Below, in pieces: positions 41,697 to 50,554 of a stretch of 64,000 nucleotides of DNA. The first letter of the stretch is position 1; each line of letters begins with the position of its first letter. Both the position numbers and the translations under genes were made by a program. The DNA comes from Spirochaetota bacterium (lineage in GTDB: Bacteria; Spirochaetota; Spirochaetia; Treponematales; Treponemataceae): the NCBI GenBank assembly GCA_023438065.1, contig JAEXRH010000008.1:186001-250000 (forward strand), written 5' to 3'. The notes below the pieces were generated by a model that did no database searches, was not told the origin of the DNA, and was given only the letters and a program-made list of their open reading frames with translations.

Positions 41697-42520
41697 GCGA
41701 AACGAAAAAGGGACCGATAACCGTCATGGCGCACCTCGTCGCCGGATACCCGACCGACGGGATCGCTCGCGCGGCGGCGCGGGGGCTCGCCGCGGGCGGC
41801 GTGAGTTATTTCGAGGTGCAGTTTCCTTTCAGCGACCCGAGCGCCGACGGGAAGTCTATCCAGACCGCGTGCGCGGGCGTCCTCGAGCGGGGGTACCGCG
41901 TGAGCGAGGGCTTCGATTTCGTCGCGTCCCTTCGCCGCGACTATCCCGACATTCCCTGCTTTATCATGACCTACGCGAACCTCGCGTACCGGAACGGCAT
42001 CGCCGACTTCGTCACGCGCGCCGCCGAGTCGGGCGCGGTAGGCCTCATCGTGCCGGACCTTCCGTTCGACGCCGACGAGGGACTTGATGCCGAATGCCTG
42101 AAACGCGGGCTCTCGTCCGTACCCGTCGCCGCGCCCTCGATGAGACCGTCCCGTCTCGCGAAGCTCGCTTCCCTCGGAAGGCCGTACGTGTACGCGGCCC
42201 TCCGAGCGGGGATAACGGGGGCCTCGACGACGATCGACGGCGAAACGCTCGCGTTCATCCAGGCCGTGTCAGCCGCGGGTGACACGGATAACGCGAAAGC
42301 GGGGACGGAAACACCTGGGCGCGCCGCGTTTCCCTCGAAGGTTCTCGGAGGATTCGGCATCCGGACGGGTGCCCAGTCGAGCGCGCTCAAGGACGCGGTG
42401 CACGCGGTCGTCGCGGGATCCGTATTCGTCGATATCATCGCCGCGACCGCGAGCGACGGACCCGACGCGGTCTCCGACGCGATTCGCGCGAAGGCGGCGG
42501 AGTTGACCGGCATGATTTGA
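41693..42520 (+). CDS. trpA: tryptophan synthase alpha subunit
   Basis: A 275-residue TIM barrel that cleaves indole-3-glycerol phosphate to indole. Catalytic Glu41 (FEVQFPFSDP) and Asp52 (SADGKSIQ) are in place, with GLIVPDLPFDAD and GGFGIRTGAQ for phosphate binding. The loop after SAAG carries a short Asp/Lys/Glu-rich insertion relative to common TrpA. Last gene of the operon; the stop codon TGA is part of the next promoter's -35. Confidence 0.95.
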   Translation: MSETKKGPITVMAHLVAGYPTDGIARAAARGLAAGGVSYFEVQFPFSDPSADGKSIQTACAGVLERGYRVSEGFDFVASLRRDYPDIPCFIMTYANLAYRNGIADFVTRAAESGAVGLIVPDLPFDADEGLDAECLKRGLSSVPVAAPSMRPSRLAKLASLGRPYVYAALRAGITGASTTIDGETLAFIQAVSAAGDTDNAKAGTETPGRAAFPSKVLGGFGIRTGAQSSALKDAVHAVVAGSVFVDIIAATASDGPDAVSDAIRAKAAELTGMI

Positions 42521-42545
42521 AAAAATGGCGGCGAGACCGTATACT
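42517..42545 (+). promoter_or_regulatory. promoter of the hybrid kinase gene, embedded in the trpA stop
   Basis: TTGAAA (42517-42522), 17 bases, TATACT (42540-42545), then 10 bases to ATG 42556 with no Shine-Dalgarno sequence. The -35 includes the trpA stop codon. Confidence 0.7.
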
Positions 42546-42555
42546 GTACGATAGT

Positions 42556-44343
42556 ATGTCGAGTAATAAAAAAAAGTCACGGACCGACAATCTCCGGGAA
42601 GGGCTATTCATCGCGAGCCTCCTGGTCCTTGCCGCGCTCACCCTGGTTTTCGTCGCCTTCGGCGCCCGGGTGCTCATTACGGCGGGAATTCCCTATCCGA
42701 AGCACGTCATCATCCCGTACGACAAGCGGGTCGTGTTTTACCATTCCATCGCGTTCGCCGCCCTGTGTCTCGTTCTTATCGTGCTCCTCATCATGAACAT
42801 TCTCCGGATGGAGCGGCAGCGGCAGTCGAACGCGCGGCTCGACCGCTTCTTTCAGTCCGTTTTTTCCGGCCTCAACAGCGGCCTTATGGTCGTTGACTCC
42901 TCGGGAAACGTTCGGTACATCAACCCGGCGTGCAGGATGCTCCTCCTTTGCGACGGCGAGCGCGAGGTCGAGGACAAGCCCTATACCGATCTCGTGGCTC
43001 CGCTTCTCCTCCCCGTCGCTGAAAAGCTCGCGGCGGCCGTCGCCGCGGGGGAGAGTTTCTCGCGCGAGTACCGCGTGTTTCTCCCGACGGGCGTCAGGTG
43101 CATCCAGTGCGATTTCACCTCGCATTTCGACGAGTCGTTCGGGCAGATCAACGTGATCACTCTCGAGGACAAGACGAAGGAGGACGAGACGAGGCAGAAG
43201 CTCTCGCAACAGCTCGAGGAGACCCATCGCTACGCGGCCTCGCGCGACAATTTCTTCGCCAACATGAGCCACGAGATCAGGACCCCCATCAACGCGATCC
43301 TCGGCATGACCTACTTCGCCAAGCGCGCCGCGCCGAATCCCGATTGCCTCGGTTACATCAAGAAGATCGAGAACGCCTCCGAACTCCTTCTCCGCGTCGT
43401 CAACGACATCCTCGACTTCTCGAAGATGCAGGAGAATAAATTCTCCCTCAATCCCGAGGACTTCAACCTCTGGGACCTCAGGAAGATCATGTACGACCTG
43501 TTCGCGCTCAAGGCCGAGCAGAAGGGCCTCGTGCTCTCCGTCCAGTTCGACTGTCCCGAGACCTTCATCGTCCACGGGGACCAGTTTCGCCTCACCCAGA
43601 TCTTCATGAACCTCATGAGCAACGCGATCAAGTTCACCGACCGCGGATACGTCTCGGTCTCGCTCAACCACGAGATCCTCGGAAAGGACGTCATCCTCCG
43701 CTGCTCCGTCCGCGACACCGGATGCGGCCTCGACGAGGACGACATGTCGAAGCTCTTCACCGACTTCGAGCAGTTCGGCCAGGTGCTCGTGAAGAATCAC
43801 GAGGGCACGGGCCTCGGGCTCGCGATCACGAAACGGCTCGTCGAGCTCATGCACGGCGTCATCTGGGTCGACAGCGCCCCCGGTCGGGGCTCCGCGTTCC
43901 ACTTCGTCGTCGTCATCAGGAAGGCCGAGACCGAGGACGGCGAGATCGAGGGAGGCTTCAAGGTCGCCCGGAAGAGCGGGCGGGTTCTCGTCGTCGAGGA
44001 CAACGACATCAACCGCGAGATCGCCGAGACCCTCCTGTCGGAGATCGGGTGCGAGGTGAATCTCGCCTCCGACGGGATCGAGGCGATCGAGCTGTGCCGC
44101 TCGAAGGAACAGGATTACTACGATCTCATCCTCATGGATATTCACATGCCGCGCATGAACGGGTATGATGCGGCGAAGATCCTGAAGCGCGAGCTCCGCG
44201 TCGAGACCCCGATCCTCGCGGTGACCGCGAGCACCGAGTCGCGGGAATCGGTCGACGAGAACCGGGAGTTCATCGCGGGCTATCTCGAGAAGCCCTACAA
44301 TCCGGGGGCTTTCCGGGTCATGTTCGCCGATTACCGGAAATAG
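42556..44343 (+). CDS. hybrid sensor histidine kinase with receiver domain
   Basis: A 595-residue protein: TM1 (about 16-40), short loop, TM2 (about 62-84), a PAS-like domain (about 95-205), HisKA with His239 (NMSHEIRTPINAILG), ATPase domain (NAIKFT, DTGCGLDEDD, GTGLGLAI) and a C-terminal receiver with VVEDND, phospho-acceptor Asp528 (LMDIHMPRMNG) and Lys in LEKPY. No output domain, so it must pass phosphate to an Hpt or another regulator. The signal is unknown. Near-leaderless start. Confidence 0.93.
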   Translation: MSSNKKKSRTDNLREGLFIASLLVLAALTLVFVAFGARVLITAGIPYPKHVIIPYDKRVVFYHSIAFAALCLVLIVLLIMNILRMERQRQSNARLDRFFQSVFSGLNSGLMVVDSSGNVRYINPACRMLLLCDGEREVEDKPYTDLVAPLLLPVAEKLAAAVAAGESFSREYRVFLPTGVRCIQCDFTSHFDESFGQINVITLEDKTKEDETRQKLSQQLEETHRYAASRDNFFANMSHEIRTPINAILGMTYFAKRAAPNPDCLGYIKKIENASELLLRVVNDILDFSKMQENKFSLNPEDFNLWDLRKIMYDLFALKAEQKGLVLSVQFDCPETFIVHGDQFRLTQIFMNLMSNAIKFTDRGYVSVSLNHEILGKDVILRCSVRDTGCGLDEDDMSKLFTDFEQFGQVLVKNHEGTGLGLAITKRLVELMHGVIWVDSAPGRGSAFHFVVVIRKAETEDGEIEGGFKVARKSGRVLVVEDNDINREIAETLLSEIGCEVNLASDGIEAIELCRSKEQDYYDLILMDIHMPRMNGYDAAKILKRELRVETPILAVTASTESRESVDENREFIAGYLEKPYNPGAFRVMFADYRK

Positions 44344-44376
44344 CGCCTTTCGGGACGGTCGTGGGAGGAATACGGA

Positions 44377-44763
44377 ATGGATACCTATACGCTCGTGAGA
44401 ACCGAGCATCTCAACCATCACGGGAAGCTTTTCGGCGGCCAGCTTTTGCAATGGGTCGACGAATGCGCCTGGCTCGCCGCCTCGCGGGAGTACGGCGGCT
44501 CCGTGCTCGTCACCAGGGCGATGGACAACAGCGAATTCCGCCACGGCGTCGTGAACGGCTCGATTCTCCGGTTCCATATCGAGCGGATCCGCGAGGGAAA
44601 GACCTCGGTCTCCTACTCGGTCGACGTATGGGCGGACATGCCCGGCGCCGTCGAGGAGGTCCTGATATTCTCGAACAAGGTAACCTTCGTCGCGGTCGAC
44701 AAAAACGGCGAAAAGGCCCCGCTTTCCCGCGTCCCGGGCTGCCGGAACGGGCACTGTTCCTGA
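44377..44763 (+). CDS. hotdog-fold acyl-CoA thioesterase
   Basis: A 128-residue YciA/BFIT-like protein: HLNHHGKLFGGQLLQWVDECAW contains the family's Asn, Gly-Gly and catalytic Asp. It probably hydrolyses acyl-CoA in the cytosol; chain-length preference unknown. GGGAGGAA precedes ATG 44377. It lies 33 bases after the kinase gene and could be on the same transcript. Confidence 0.87.
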   Translation: MDTYTLVRTEHLNHHGKLFGGQLLQWVDECAWLAASREYGGSVLVTRAMDNSEFRHGVVNGSILRFHIERIREGKTSVSYSVDVWADMPGAVEEVLIFSNKVTFVAVDKNGEKAPLSRVPGCRNGHCS

Positions 44764-44916
44764 ATCGCCGAAACGCCCGTCCGGATACCGCTTCGGCGAG
44801 CTTCGGCCCGATTCGAGGTTTGCGTCGACGAAGAGAGCGAATCCGTGCTATCATGGGCCTATATCGCTTCGGGCTCGACCCTTGCGGTCGATCGCTCATG
44901 TAAGGAGTTTATTCCC

Positions 44917-45279
44917 GTGAAGATGAAAAGCGTGGTCATACGAACCGCCGATATCCAGAAGTCCATCGCGTTCTACGAGAACGTGCTGGGATTTACCTTT
45001 GATTCCATGATTTCCGCCGCGCCGGGAAAGCAAATCGCCTTCCTTTCCGACAAGGAAAGCTGCGGCAGGATCGAGTTGCTCCATAACGAAAAGGGTACCC
45101 CGTCGGCCTCGGGGAACGTTTCGCTTACCTTCGTGGTCGACCAGATCGGCGAGGCCGAGAAATTCCTCCTGTCCAAGAACGTGAGGATCATCTCCGCCCC
45201 GAAGACCGTCAAGGACGGGAAAAAGATCATGACCGCCGTCGATCCGAACGGGGTAGAGCTCGATTTTATAGAGGAATGA
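44917..45279 (+). CDS. VOC/glyoxalase-family protein
   Basis: A 120-residue single-module VOC protein: VVIRTADIQKSIAFYENVLGF at the start and DPNGVELDFIEE at the end are typical of glyoxalase/dioxygenase folds. Potential metal ligands Glu in ELLH and in VELDF are seen, but the substrate is open. TAAGGAG lies 9 bases before GTG 44917; ATG 44923 is an alternative. A strong terminator follows. Confidence 0.85.
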   Translation: MKMKSVVIRTADIQKSIAFYENVLGFTFDSMISAAPGKQIAFLSDKESCGRIELLHNEKGTPSASGNVSLTFVVDQIGEAEKFLLSKNVRIISAPKTVKDGKKIMTAVDPNGVELDFIEE

Positions 45280-45289
45280 CGCGTTTCCG

Positions 45290-45318
45290 GGGCCCGTATT
45301 ATTCGGGCCCTTTTCTTG
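45290..45318 (+). terminator. intrinsic terminator after the VOC gene
   Basis: GGGCCCG (45290-45296), loop TATTATT, CGGGCCC (45304-45310), then TTTTCTTG. The T-tail runs into the next -35 box. Confidence 0.88.
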
Positions 45319-45344
45319 TAATCCGGTACCCTCTGGGATATAAT
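45316..45344 (+). promoter_or_regulatory. promoter of the lipoprotein operon
   Basis: TTGTAA (45316-45321), 17 bases, TATAAT (45339-45344); start near 45351, AGGAGG before the ATG. Confidence 0.75.
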
Positions 45345-45371
45345 GAGTGTTATATCTTATAGGAGGCTTTC

Positions 45372-45983
45372 ATGAAAAAGAACGTTTTTCCCGCCCTTAT
45401 CCTTATCATTCTCGCGGTTTTGATCTCCGGTTGCGCGTCGACGCCCCAGGTAAACCGCGTTTCAAGCGACACACAGACCGACCTGAGCGGCTACTGGAAC
45501 GATACCGACGTCCGGCTCGTGAGCGAGAGCATCATCAACGATTGCCTTTCCTCGCCCCGCGTCGCGCAGTTCGAGAAGTCCAAGGGGCGCCTCCCCGTCG
45601 TGATCGTCGGGGCTTTCCGCAACGACAGCGACGAGCATATCGATACATCGATCATCACCAAGAAGATGGAGAGCGCGATCATCAACTCCGGCAAGGCCGA
45701 TTTCGTGGCGAGCAAGTCCGAGCGCGCCGATATCCGCGACGAGCGCCAGGAGCAGCAGTCCTGGGCCAGCGAGGATACCGCCAAGGCCATCGCCAACGAG
45801 ACCGGCGCCGATTTCATGCTGATCGGGTCCGTCAAGACCATGGTCGACAAGGCCGGCAAGATCGCCACCCGGAACTACTACGTGTACGCCGAGCTCATCG
45901 ACGTCGAGACGAACAAGAAACTCTGGTTGGGCTCCAACGAGGAGATCAAGAAGGTCATCAAGACCCCGGGCGCGAAGTTCTAG
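45372..45983 (+). CDS. LpoB-like lipoprotein (penicillin-binding protein activator family)
   Basis: A 203-residue lipoprotein with lipobox ISGC (Cys21). VVIVGAFRNDSDEHIDTSIITKKM, DFVASKSERADIRDERQEQ and ADFMLIGSVKTM match the LpoB/COG3417 family, which in E. coli activates PBP1b from the outer membrane; here the family, not the partner, is evident. First gene of a three-lipoprotein operon; TAGGAGG lies 8 bases before the ATG. Confidence 0.88.
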   Translation: MKKNVFPALILIILAVLISGCASTPQVNRVSSDTQTDLSGYWNDTDVRLVSESIINDCLSSPRVAQFEKSKGRLPVVIVGAFRNDSDEHIDTSIITKKMESAIINSGKADFVASKSERADIRDERQEQQSWASEDTAKAIANETGADFMLIGSVKTMVDKAGKIATRNYYVYAELIDVETNKKLWLGSNEEIKKVIKTPGAKF

Positions 45984-46017
45984 TACCCCGGTCCCGTCCG
46001 ATACGCCAAAGGGTTTT

Positions 46018-46062
46018 CGCCGCCCATCCCCGTCCTTGGGGTACCGGCGGCGATCGTCTTTT
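46018..46062 (+). terminator. hairpin within the lipoprotein operon
   Basis: CGCCGCC (46018-46024) pairs with GGCGGCG (46046-46052), with an inner CCCC/GGGG stem, then ATCGTCTTTT. Could be an internal attenuator or an mRNA stabiliser 55 bases before the next ATG. Confidence 0.5.
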
Positions 46063-46116
46063 CGGGCAAGTCGGTCCGGACAACTCAACCCCGACGGTCT
46101 TACAGGAGTACCCACC

Positions 46117-47433
46117 ATGAAAAAAAAGCTTCAGGCAGCCGCGGCCCTCGCCCTCTGGGTCTTTCTCGCCTCTTGCGCGTCGGTCGCCCACTATGAGGGG
46201 ATCGACGGCGACGTGTCGACGGGTAACTATCCCGCCGCGTACGCGCGCGTACAGGCATCGAAAGACTCGTACCGCGATACCGATTACGTGCTTTACAAGC
46301 TCGACGCGGGCCTCCTCGCGCATTACGCCGGGGCCTGGAAAGACTCCTCGAAGCTCCTCGGCGAGGCGGAACGCGGGATCGAGGCCGCGTTCACCAAGAG
46401 CGTCACGCTCGAGGTCTCGTCGTATCTCGTCAACGACACCACGAAGGAGTACGCGGGTGACGATTACGAGGACGTGTACCTCAACGTCTTCAACGCGCTG
46501 AACTACTATCAGCAAGGGTCGCTCGAGGGCGCGCTGGTCGAGGTCAGGCGCATCGACAACAAGCTCAAGTTCATATCGACGAAGTATCAGCGGGCCATTT
46601 CGAGCGCGCAGAAAGCCTCTCTCGAAAAGAGCTCGGGCGTTCCCTACGATCCCGAGCAGACGACCGTCAAGTTCACGAATTCCGCGCTCGCGCGATACCT
46701 TTCGATGCTCATGTATCGCGCCGAGGGGAAGGACGACAGCGCGAAGATCGACCGCAACTACGTCAGGCTCGCCTTCGCGGACCAGCCGTCGGTATACAAG
46801 TTCCCCCTGCCTTCAGCGCTCGACGACGAGCTCAAGGTCCCGAAGGGCAAGGCACGGCTCAACGTCATCGGATTTTACGGCCCCGCGCCGATCAAGACCG
46901 AAAAGACGACCCGCATCGTCGTCGACGAGGGTAAGTGGGTCAAGATCGCGCTTCCGGCGATCACCCAGCGGCCAACGGCGGTATCCCGCGTCGAGGTCAC
47001 GCTCGATTCCGGCGAGAAATTCGACCTCGAGCTTATCGAGGATCTCGGCGCCGTCGCCGAGGAGACCTTCAAGCAGAAAGCCGCGTTCATCTACTTCAAG
47101 ACCATTTTCCGCTCCTTCGCGAAGACGACCTCGTCGGTTCTCCTCGACAAGGGCGCCGAGAAGGCCGATGACTCCCGCGCGGGCGCCCTCCTTGGGATCC
47201 TCTCGATCGGCGCGCAGATCTACGCCGAGGCGAGCGAGCAGGCGGACCTTCGCCTTTCGCGCTACTTCCCGTCGAAGGCCGCCGTCGGCGGCATCAACCT
47301 CGATCCGGGCTCGTACTCGTTCACGGTTCGGTATTTCAATTCGTCAAACGGTCTCGTTCATGAACAGCGTTTTCAGGACGTCGCGATCGGGGCCGGAAGG
47401 CTCAACCTCACGGAGGCAATATGCATAAAATAG
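46117..47433 (+). CDS. COG3014-like lipoprotein
   Basis: A 438-residue lipoprotein with lipobox LASC (Cys20). The first half is helical and TPR-like (YYQQGSLEGALVEVRRIDNKLKF), the second beta-rich (TTRIVVDEGKWVKIALPAI). It resembles COG3014-type proteins found beside LpoB- and LPP20-family genes in other Gram-negatives. Function unknown. AGGAG precedes ATG 46117; its 3' end overlaps the next gene by 13 bases. Confidence 0.75.
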   Translation: MKKKLQAAAALALWVFLASCASVAHYEGIDGDVSTGNYPAAYARVQASKDSYRDTDYVLYKLDAGLLAHYAGAWKDSSKLLGEAERGIEAAFTKSVTLEVSSYLVNDTTKEYAGDDYEDVYLNVFNALNYYQQGSLEGALVEVRRIDNKLKFISTKYQRAISSAQKASLEKSSGVPYDPEQTTVKFTNSALARYLSMLMYRAEGKDDSAKIDRNYVRLAFADQPSVYKFPLPSALDDELKVPKGKARLNVIGFYGPAPIKTEKTTRIVVDEGKWVKIALPAITQRPTAVSRVEVTLDSGEKFDLELIEDLGAVAEETFKQKAAFIYFKTIFRSFAKTTSSVLLDKGAEKADDSRAGALLGILSIGAQIYAEASEQADLRLSRYFPSKAAVGGINLDPGSYSFTVRYFNSSNGLVHEQRFQDVAIGAGRLNLTEAICIK

Positions 47434-48509
47434 CGGGCGCTCTCGCCGTATTCATGTCCGTCGCGATCCTTTCGTGTTGCGCGACGTCGCCGTCCCCGAA
47501 AGGGTCGTCATCCGGCAAGCAGCCGGCAGAAAGGAAGGTCGCCCAGGCGAAAGAGCCCGAATGGGTCTCTGCCCCGCGCGCGGCCTATCCCGACGCGCAA
47601 TACGTCTCGGCGGTCGGCTACGGCGCGGACCGGGAGTCCGCGGAGAAGAACGCGCTCGGCGCGCTCATCGCGGTTTTCGGGCAGTCGGTAAAAGGCGAGA
47701 TGACGGTGTCCTCTCGCTACAGCGAGGCAATCAAGAGCGGCGCGATCGAGGTGACCGAGGGTTCGGACATCGACCGCGCGGTAAAGACGTCGTATGACCT
47801 CGAATCGGTCGTCGGCGCGGAGATCAAGGCGATCTGGTTCGACGGGGACAAAACGACCTATGCCCTCGCGGTCATGGAGCGCGCGCGCGCGGCGATGCTG
47901 TACGCGAATCTTCTCCAGACGAACGAGGAGACGATCGCGAAACTCGTCGCGATTCCCGCGGCCGAGCGGAATACCCTCGACGCGTACGCGCGGTACGATC
48001 TCGCCGCCGAGATCGGGGACATGAACGGGCGCTTCCTTAACGTGCTGTCGGTGGTCAATCCCGCGGCCGCTGCCGCGAAGGCGGGAACCGTCACGCGCGG
48101 CGACCAGCTTCGCGTCGAGTGCCTCCGCATCGCGCAGAGCATCCCGATATCGGTAACGGTCTCGAATGACCGGGACGGGAGGATCAAGGCCGCGTTCTCG
48201 CAGGCGATCTCGGCGTCGGGCTTCAAGACGGGAGGCACGGGCACCCGCTACGCCCTCGAGGGGACGCTTACCCTGTCCGAGGTCGCGCTCAAGAACAACG
48301 AGAACAAATTCGCGCGCTACATCGTCGACGCCCGCCTCGTCGATACGGCGACCGGCTCGGTGCTCATGCCGTATAACGCCCAGGGGCGCGAGGGGCACGC
48401 GACGATGAGCGAGGCGGAAAACCGCGCCGTGCGGGCGGCCGAGCGAAAGATCACGGAGGACTTCAACAAGGCCTTTTCGGGCTACATCGCCCAGCTGTCC
48501 CAGAAATAG
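47421..48509 (+). CDS. LPP20-family lipoprotein
   Basis: A 362-residue lipoprotein with lipobox at Cys19 (ILSC; Cys20 also possible). EPEWVSAPRAAYPDAQYVSAVGYG, and the following AEKNALGALIAVF, match the LPP20 N-terminal domain; the second half (about 215-355) is an LpoB-like beta domain (YALEGTLTLSEVALKN, VDARLVDTATGSVL). Probably works with the two lipoproteins before it in the periplasm or at the outer membrane. Confidence 0.85.
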   Translation: MHKIAGALAVFMSVAILSCCATSPSPKGSSSGKQPAERKVAQAKEPEWVSAPRAAYPDAQYVSAVGYGADRESAEKNALGALIAVFGQSVKGEMTVSSRYSEAIKSGAIEVTEGSDIDRAVKTSYDLESVVGAEIKAIWFDGDKTTYALAVMERARAAMLYANLLQTNEETIAKLVAIPAAERNTLDAYARYDLAAEIGDMNGRFLNVLSVVNPAAAAAKAGTVTRGDQLRVECLRIAQSIPISVTVSNDRDGRIKAAFSQAISASGFKTGGTGTRYALEGTLTLSEVALKNNENKFARYIVDARLVDTATGSVLMPYNAQGREGHATMSEAENRAVRAAERKITEDFNKAFSGYIAQLSQK

Positions 48510-48552
48510 CGATCGTCCATGACGGGGCGGGTCACGCGATAAGCGATCCGCC

Positions 48553-49740
48553 TCAGAAGAACACCCTGAAACCGGCCTGGATACCGAAACCGGGATACGA
48601 GTCGCCCTTTTCGACGCGCCAGAAGGCGGCGCCGGAAAGGGCGATGTCGTTTAAAAGGGTCCACGAAAGGCCTAGGGATAGAAGCGCGTCGCCCGAGTCT
48701 ATCGAGGGAAGGGCCGCGATCGCCGGATCGTCGGCGTTCGCGCCGGTCGCGATCTCGGCGAGCGAATCGCCTGAGGCGAAAAGACCCTGCGCGAGAAGGG
48801 AGATACCGTCGGCCAGTTCCGCCTCGAGCGAGGGATAGAGAAGGACGCGCCTTCGCTCGGGAAAGGCCAGCGCCTCGAGCCTGAACGCGATGGCGTGACC
48901 GGGGATGAAATCCGCAATCCTGAATAATCCCAAAGAGCACGCGATCTCGGGGCCATCCGTCGCGGAGACGGATACGGCCCGACGGGCCGAGACGGCGCCA
49001 TACCAGTCGAGAAAGGCTGATCCGTCGAACGAGAGGTATCCGATCGTCTCCCCCGAGTCGGCGGCGAGGCATCCCGCCTCGGCGGATTGAAAAAAGCGCC
49101 ATCGCGGGCTCGCGACGACGCGAATCCCCGCGCGATAGCGCTCGTTGAAGTCGCCGGCGATGCCGCGCCGGAGGGCGCCGTTATCCGGGATAGAGCCGGT
49201 TTCGGCGGAAGGGACGGAGCCGGGTACGCGGGGAAGGAGCGCAGCTTCCGCGAAGCTGAATGAACCGAACGGAAAGTACGCGACCGCCATCCACGCGGTC
49301 GACGTCCGGAAATCGCCGTCGGAAAGGGACGTGACGCGCGGAACCGCGCCGAACACGGGGTCTCCCGCGTTGAAGATGAATCCCTTTCCCCAGGAAAGCG
49401 GCGCCTTTCCGAGGGTAAGCCTCGCCGCGCCCGCCTTCGACGCCCGCGAGAGGCGAGCCTTGAGGTACGCGCGGTCGAGGGTGAAGCCGGTTGAGGACTC
49501 GACGCTTACCCGGGCGGAACCCTTGAGCGCGTCGCCTTTCGCCGAATCGAGCGAGAATCGCGCGCCCGCGTACGTTCCCGCGTCGACCGGATCGACGCCC
49601 CCGTCGCCTGAGTCGGCGGCCCCGAGAAAAAAGGCCTCGACCGAGGAAACGGTCTCCGCGCGCATCCCCGGGCAGAGAAGCGCGAGCAGGAGAAAAAAGC
49701 CGACGCGACGGTACCGGCGCGCGGCGCGCGGACCTACCAT
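48553..49740 (-). CDS. predicted outer-membrane beta-barrel protein
   Basis: A 395-residue protein with a signal peptide (about 1-28, ending MRAE), alternating short beta-strands and a C-terminal aromatic end (FRVFF), as expected for an outer-membrane barrel of about 16 strands. No named family recognised. It overlaps the LolA-like gene by 7 bases and is the last gene of the Lol-like operon, so it may be the acceptor or outlet of that system. Confidence 0.7.
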   Translation of the reverse strand: MVGPRAARRYRRVGFFLLLALLCPGMRAETVSSVEAFFLGAADSGDGGVDPVDAGTYAGARFSLDSAKGDALKGSARVSVESSTGFTLDRAYLKARLSRASKAGAARLTLGKAPLSWGKGFIFNAGDPVFGAVPRVTSLSDGDFRTSTAWMAVAYFPFGSFSFAEAALLPRVPGSVPSAETGSIPDNGALRRGIAGDFNERYRAGIRVVASPRWRFFQSAEAGCLAADSGETIGYLSFDGSAFLDWYGAVSARRAVSVSATDGPEIACSLGLFRIADFIPGHAIAFRLEALAFPERRRVLLYPSLEAELADGISLLAQGLFASGDSLAEIATGANADDPAIAALPSIDSGDALLSLGLSWTLLNDIALSGAAFWRVEKGDSYPGFGIQAGFRVFF

Positions 49741-50537
49741 GACAGTTCCTCGCGGTTGAAGTACGAATCAGAAAGCGGAAGGCCGATCGCGATTCTCTCG
49801 ATCGTCATCTCGGTCACGGAATCCTTCCTGAGAAGATCCCGCATCCTGGTGACGAAGGGGATCTTCTTCCCCGAAACGGTCCTGACGTCCGTGGCGACGA
49901 GTTCCCGTATCGGCTTTCCCGAAGCGCTGAAGAGGATCGCCTTTCTCGTGACGAAGTCCCGCGCGTCGACGAGCAGGTCCTCGCGTGCATAGGTCTCGTT
50001 TCGGGTTTTCGCGACGAGCCGTACGCGGTAGCAGTCCGCGCCGTCCCAAACCTCGGTTCCCTCGAGGGTCGCGTCGAAGCGCCCGAGGATCGAGCCGTCC
50101 TTGGTGAGATCCTCATAGGAAAAGTCGGAACCCATCATGGAATCCTTGAGGGCGCTTCCCTTGAGCCAAACGACGTCCTCCGCCTCGGGGAAATAGAGAT
50201 AGACGTTCGGCCCTTGCCTGAGAATCTTCTGTCCCCGGTCAGGACCGCTCGTGATCTCGATGAGGGTGTCGCCGCCCTTTCTCGCCCAGGCGCGGAAGGC
50301 GCTCCCGGTGACGCCGAAACGGTTCGTGACCGAAAGGCGCGCCTCCAGGGTGGAGGTGTCGAATACCTGGTTCGCCTCGAGTTTCCGCACGATCGACTCG
50401 ACGCTTTCAGCCCCCTCGGCGAAGGTCGCGAGCGGGACGAACATGAACGAGCGTATGGCCGCAAGCAAAAGGAGTCGCGCAAGGGTCCTTCCGGGGTGAC
50501 CGGCGGCTTCTCGCCTTTTCCGCATCGTATCGCGCAT
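49734..50537 (-). CDS. LolA-like outer-membrane lipoprotein-sorting protein (COG2834)
   Basis: A 267-residue exported protein. After a basic start and hydrophobic signal (about 18-42) comes the COG2834 fold: SIVRKLEANQVFD, QGPNVYLYFPEAEDVVWLKG, DSMMGSDFSYEDL and GKKIPFVTRMRD, hallmark blocks of this LolA-related family. It should carry a lipid or lipoprotein across the periplasm. AAAGGAGG lies 8 bases before ATG 50537. Set between the ABC permeases and the barrel gene. Confidence 0.87.
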   Translation of the reverse strand: MRDTMRKRREAAGHPGRTLARLLLLAAIRSFMFVPLATFAEGAESVESIVRKLEANQVFDTSTLEARLSVTNRFGVTGSAFRAWARKGGDTLIEITSGPDRGQKILRQGPNVYLYFPEAEDVVWLKGSALKDSMMGSDFSYEDLTKDGSILGRFDATLEGTEVWDGADCYRVRLVAKTRNETYAREDLLVDARDFVTRKAILFSASGKPIRELVATDVRTVSGKKIPFVTRMRDLLRKDSVTEMTIERIAIGLPLSDSYFNREELSW

Positions 50538-50554
50538 GTCCTTGACCTCCTTTC

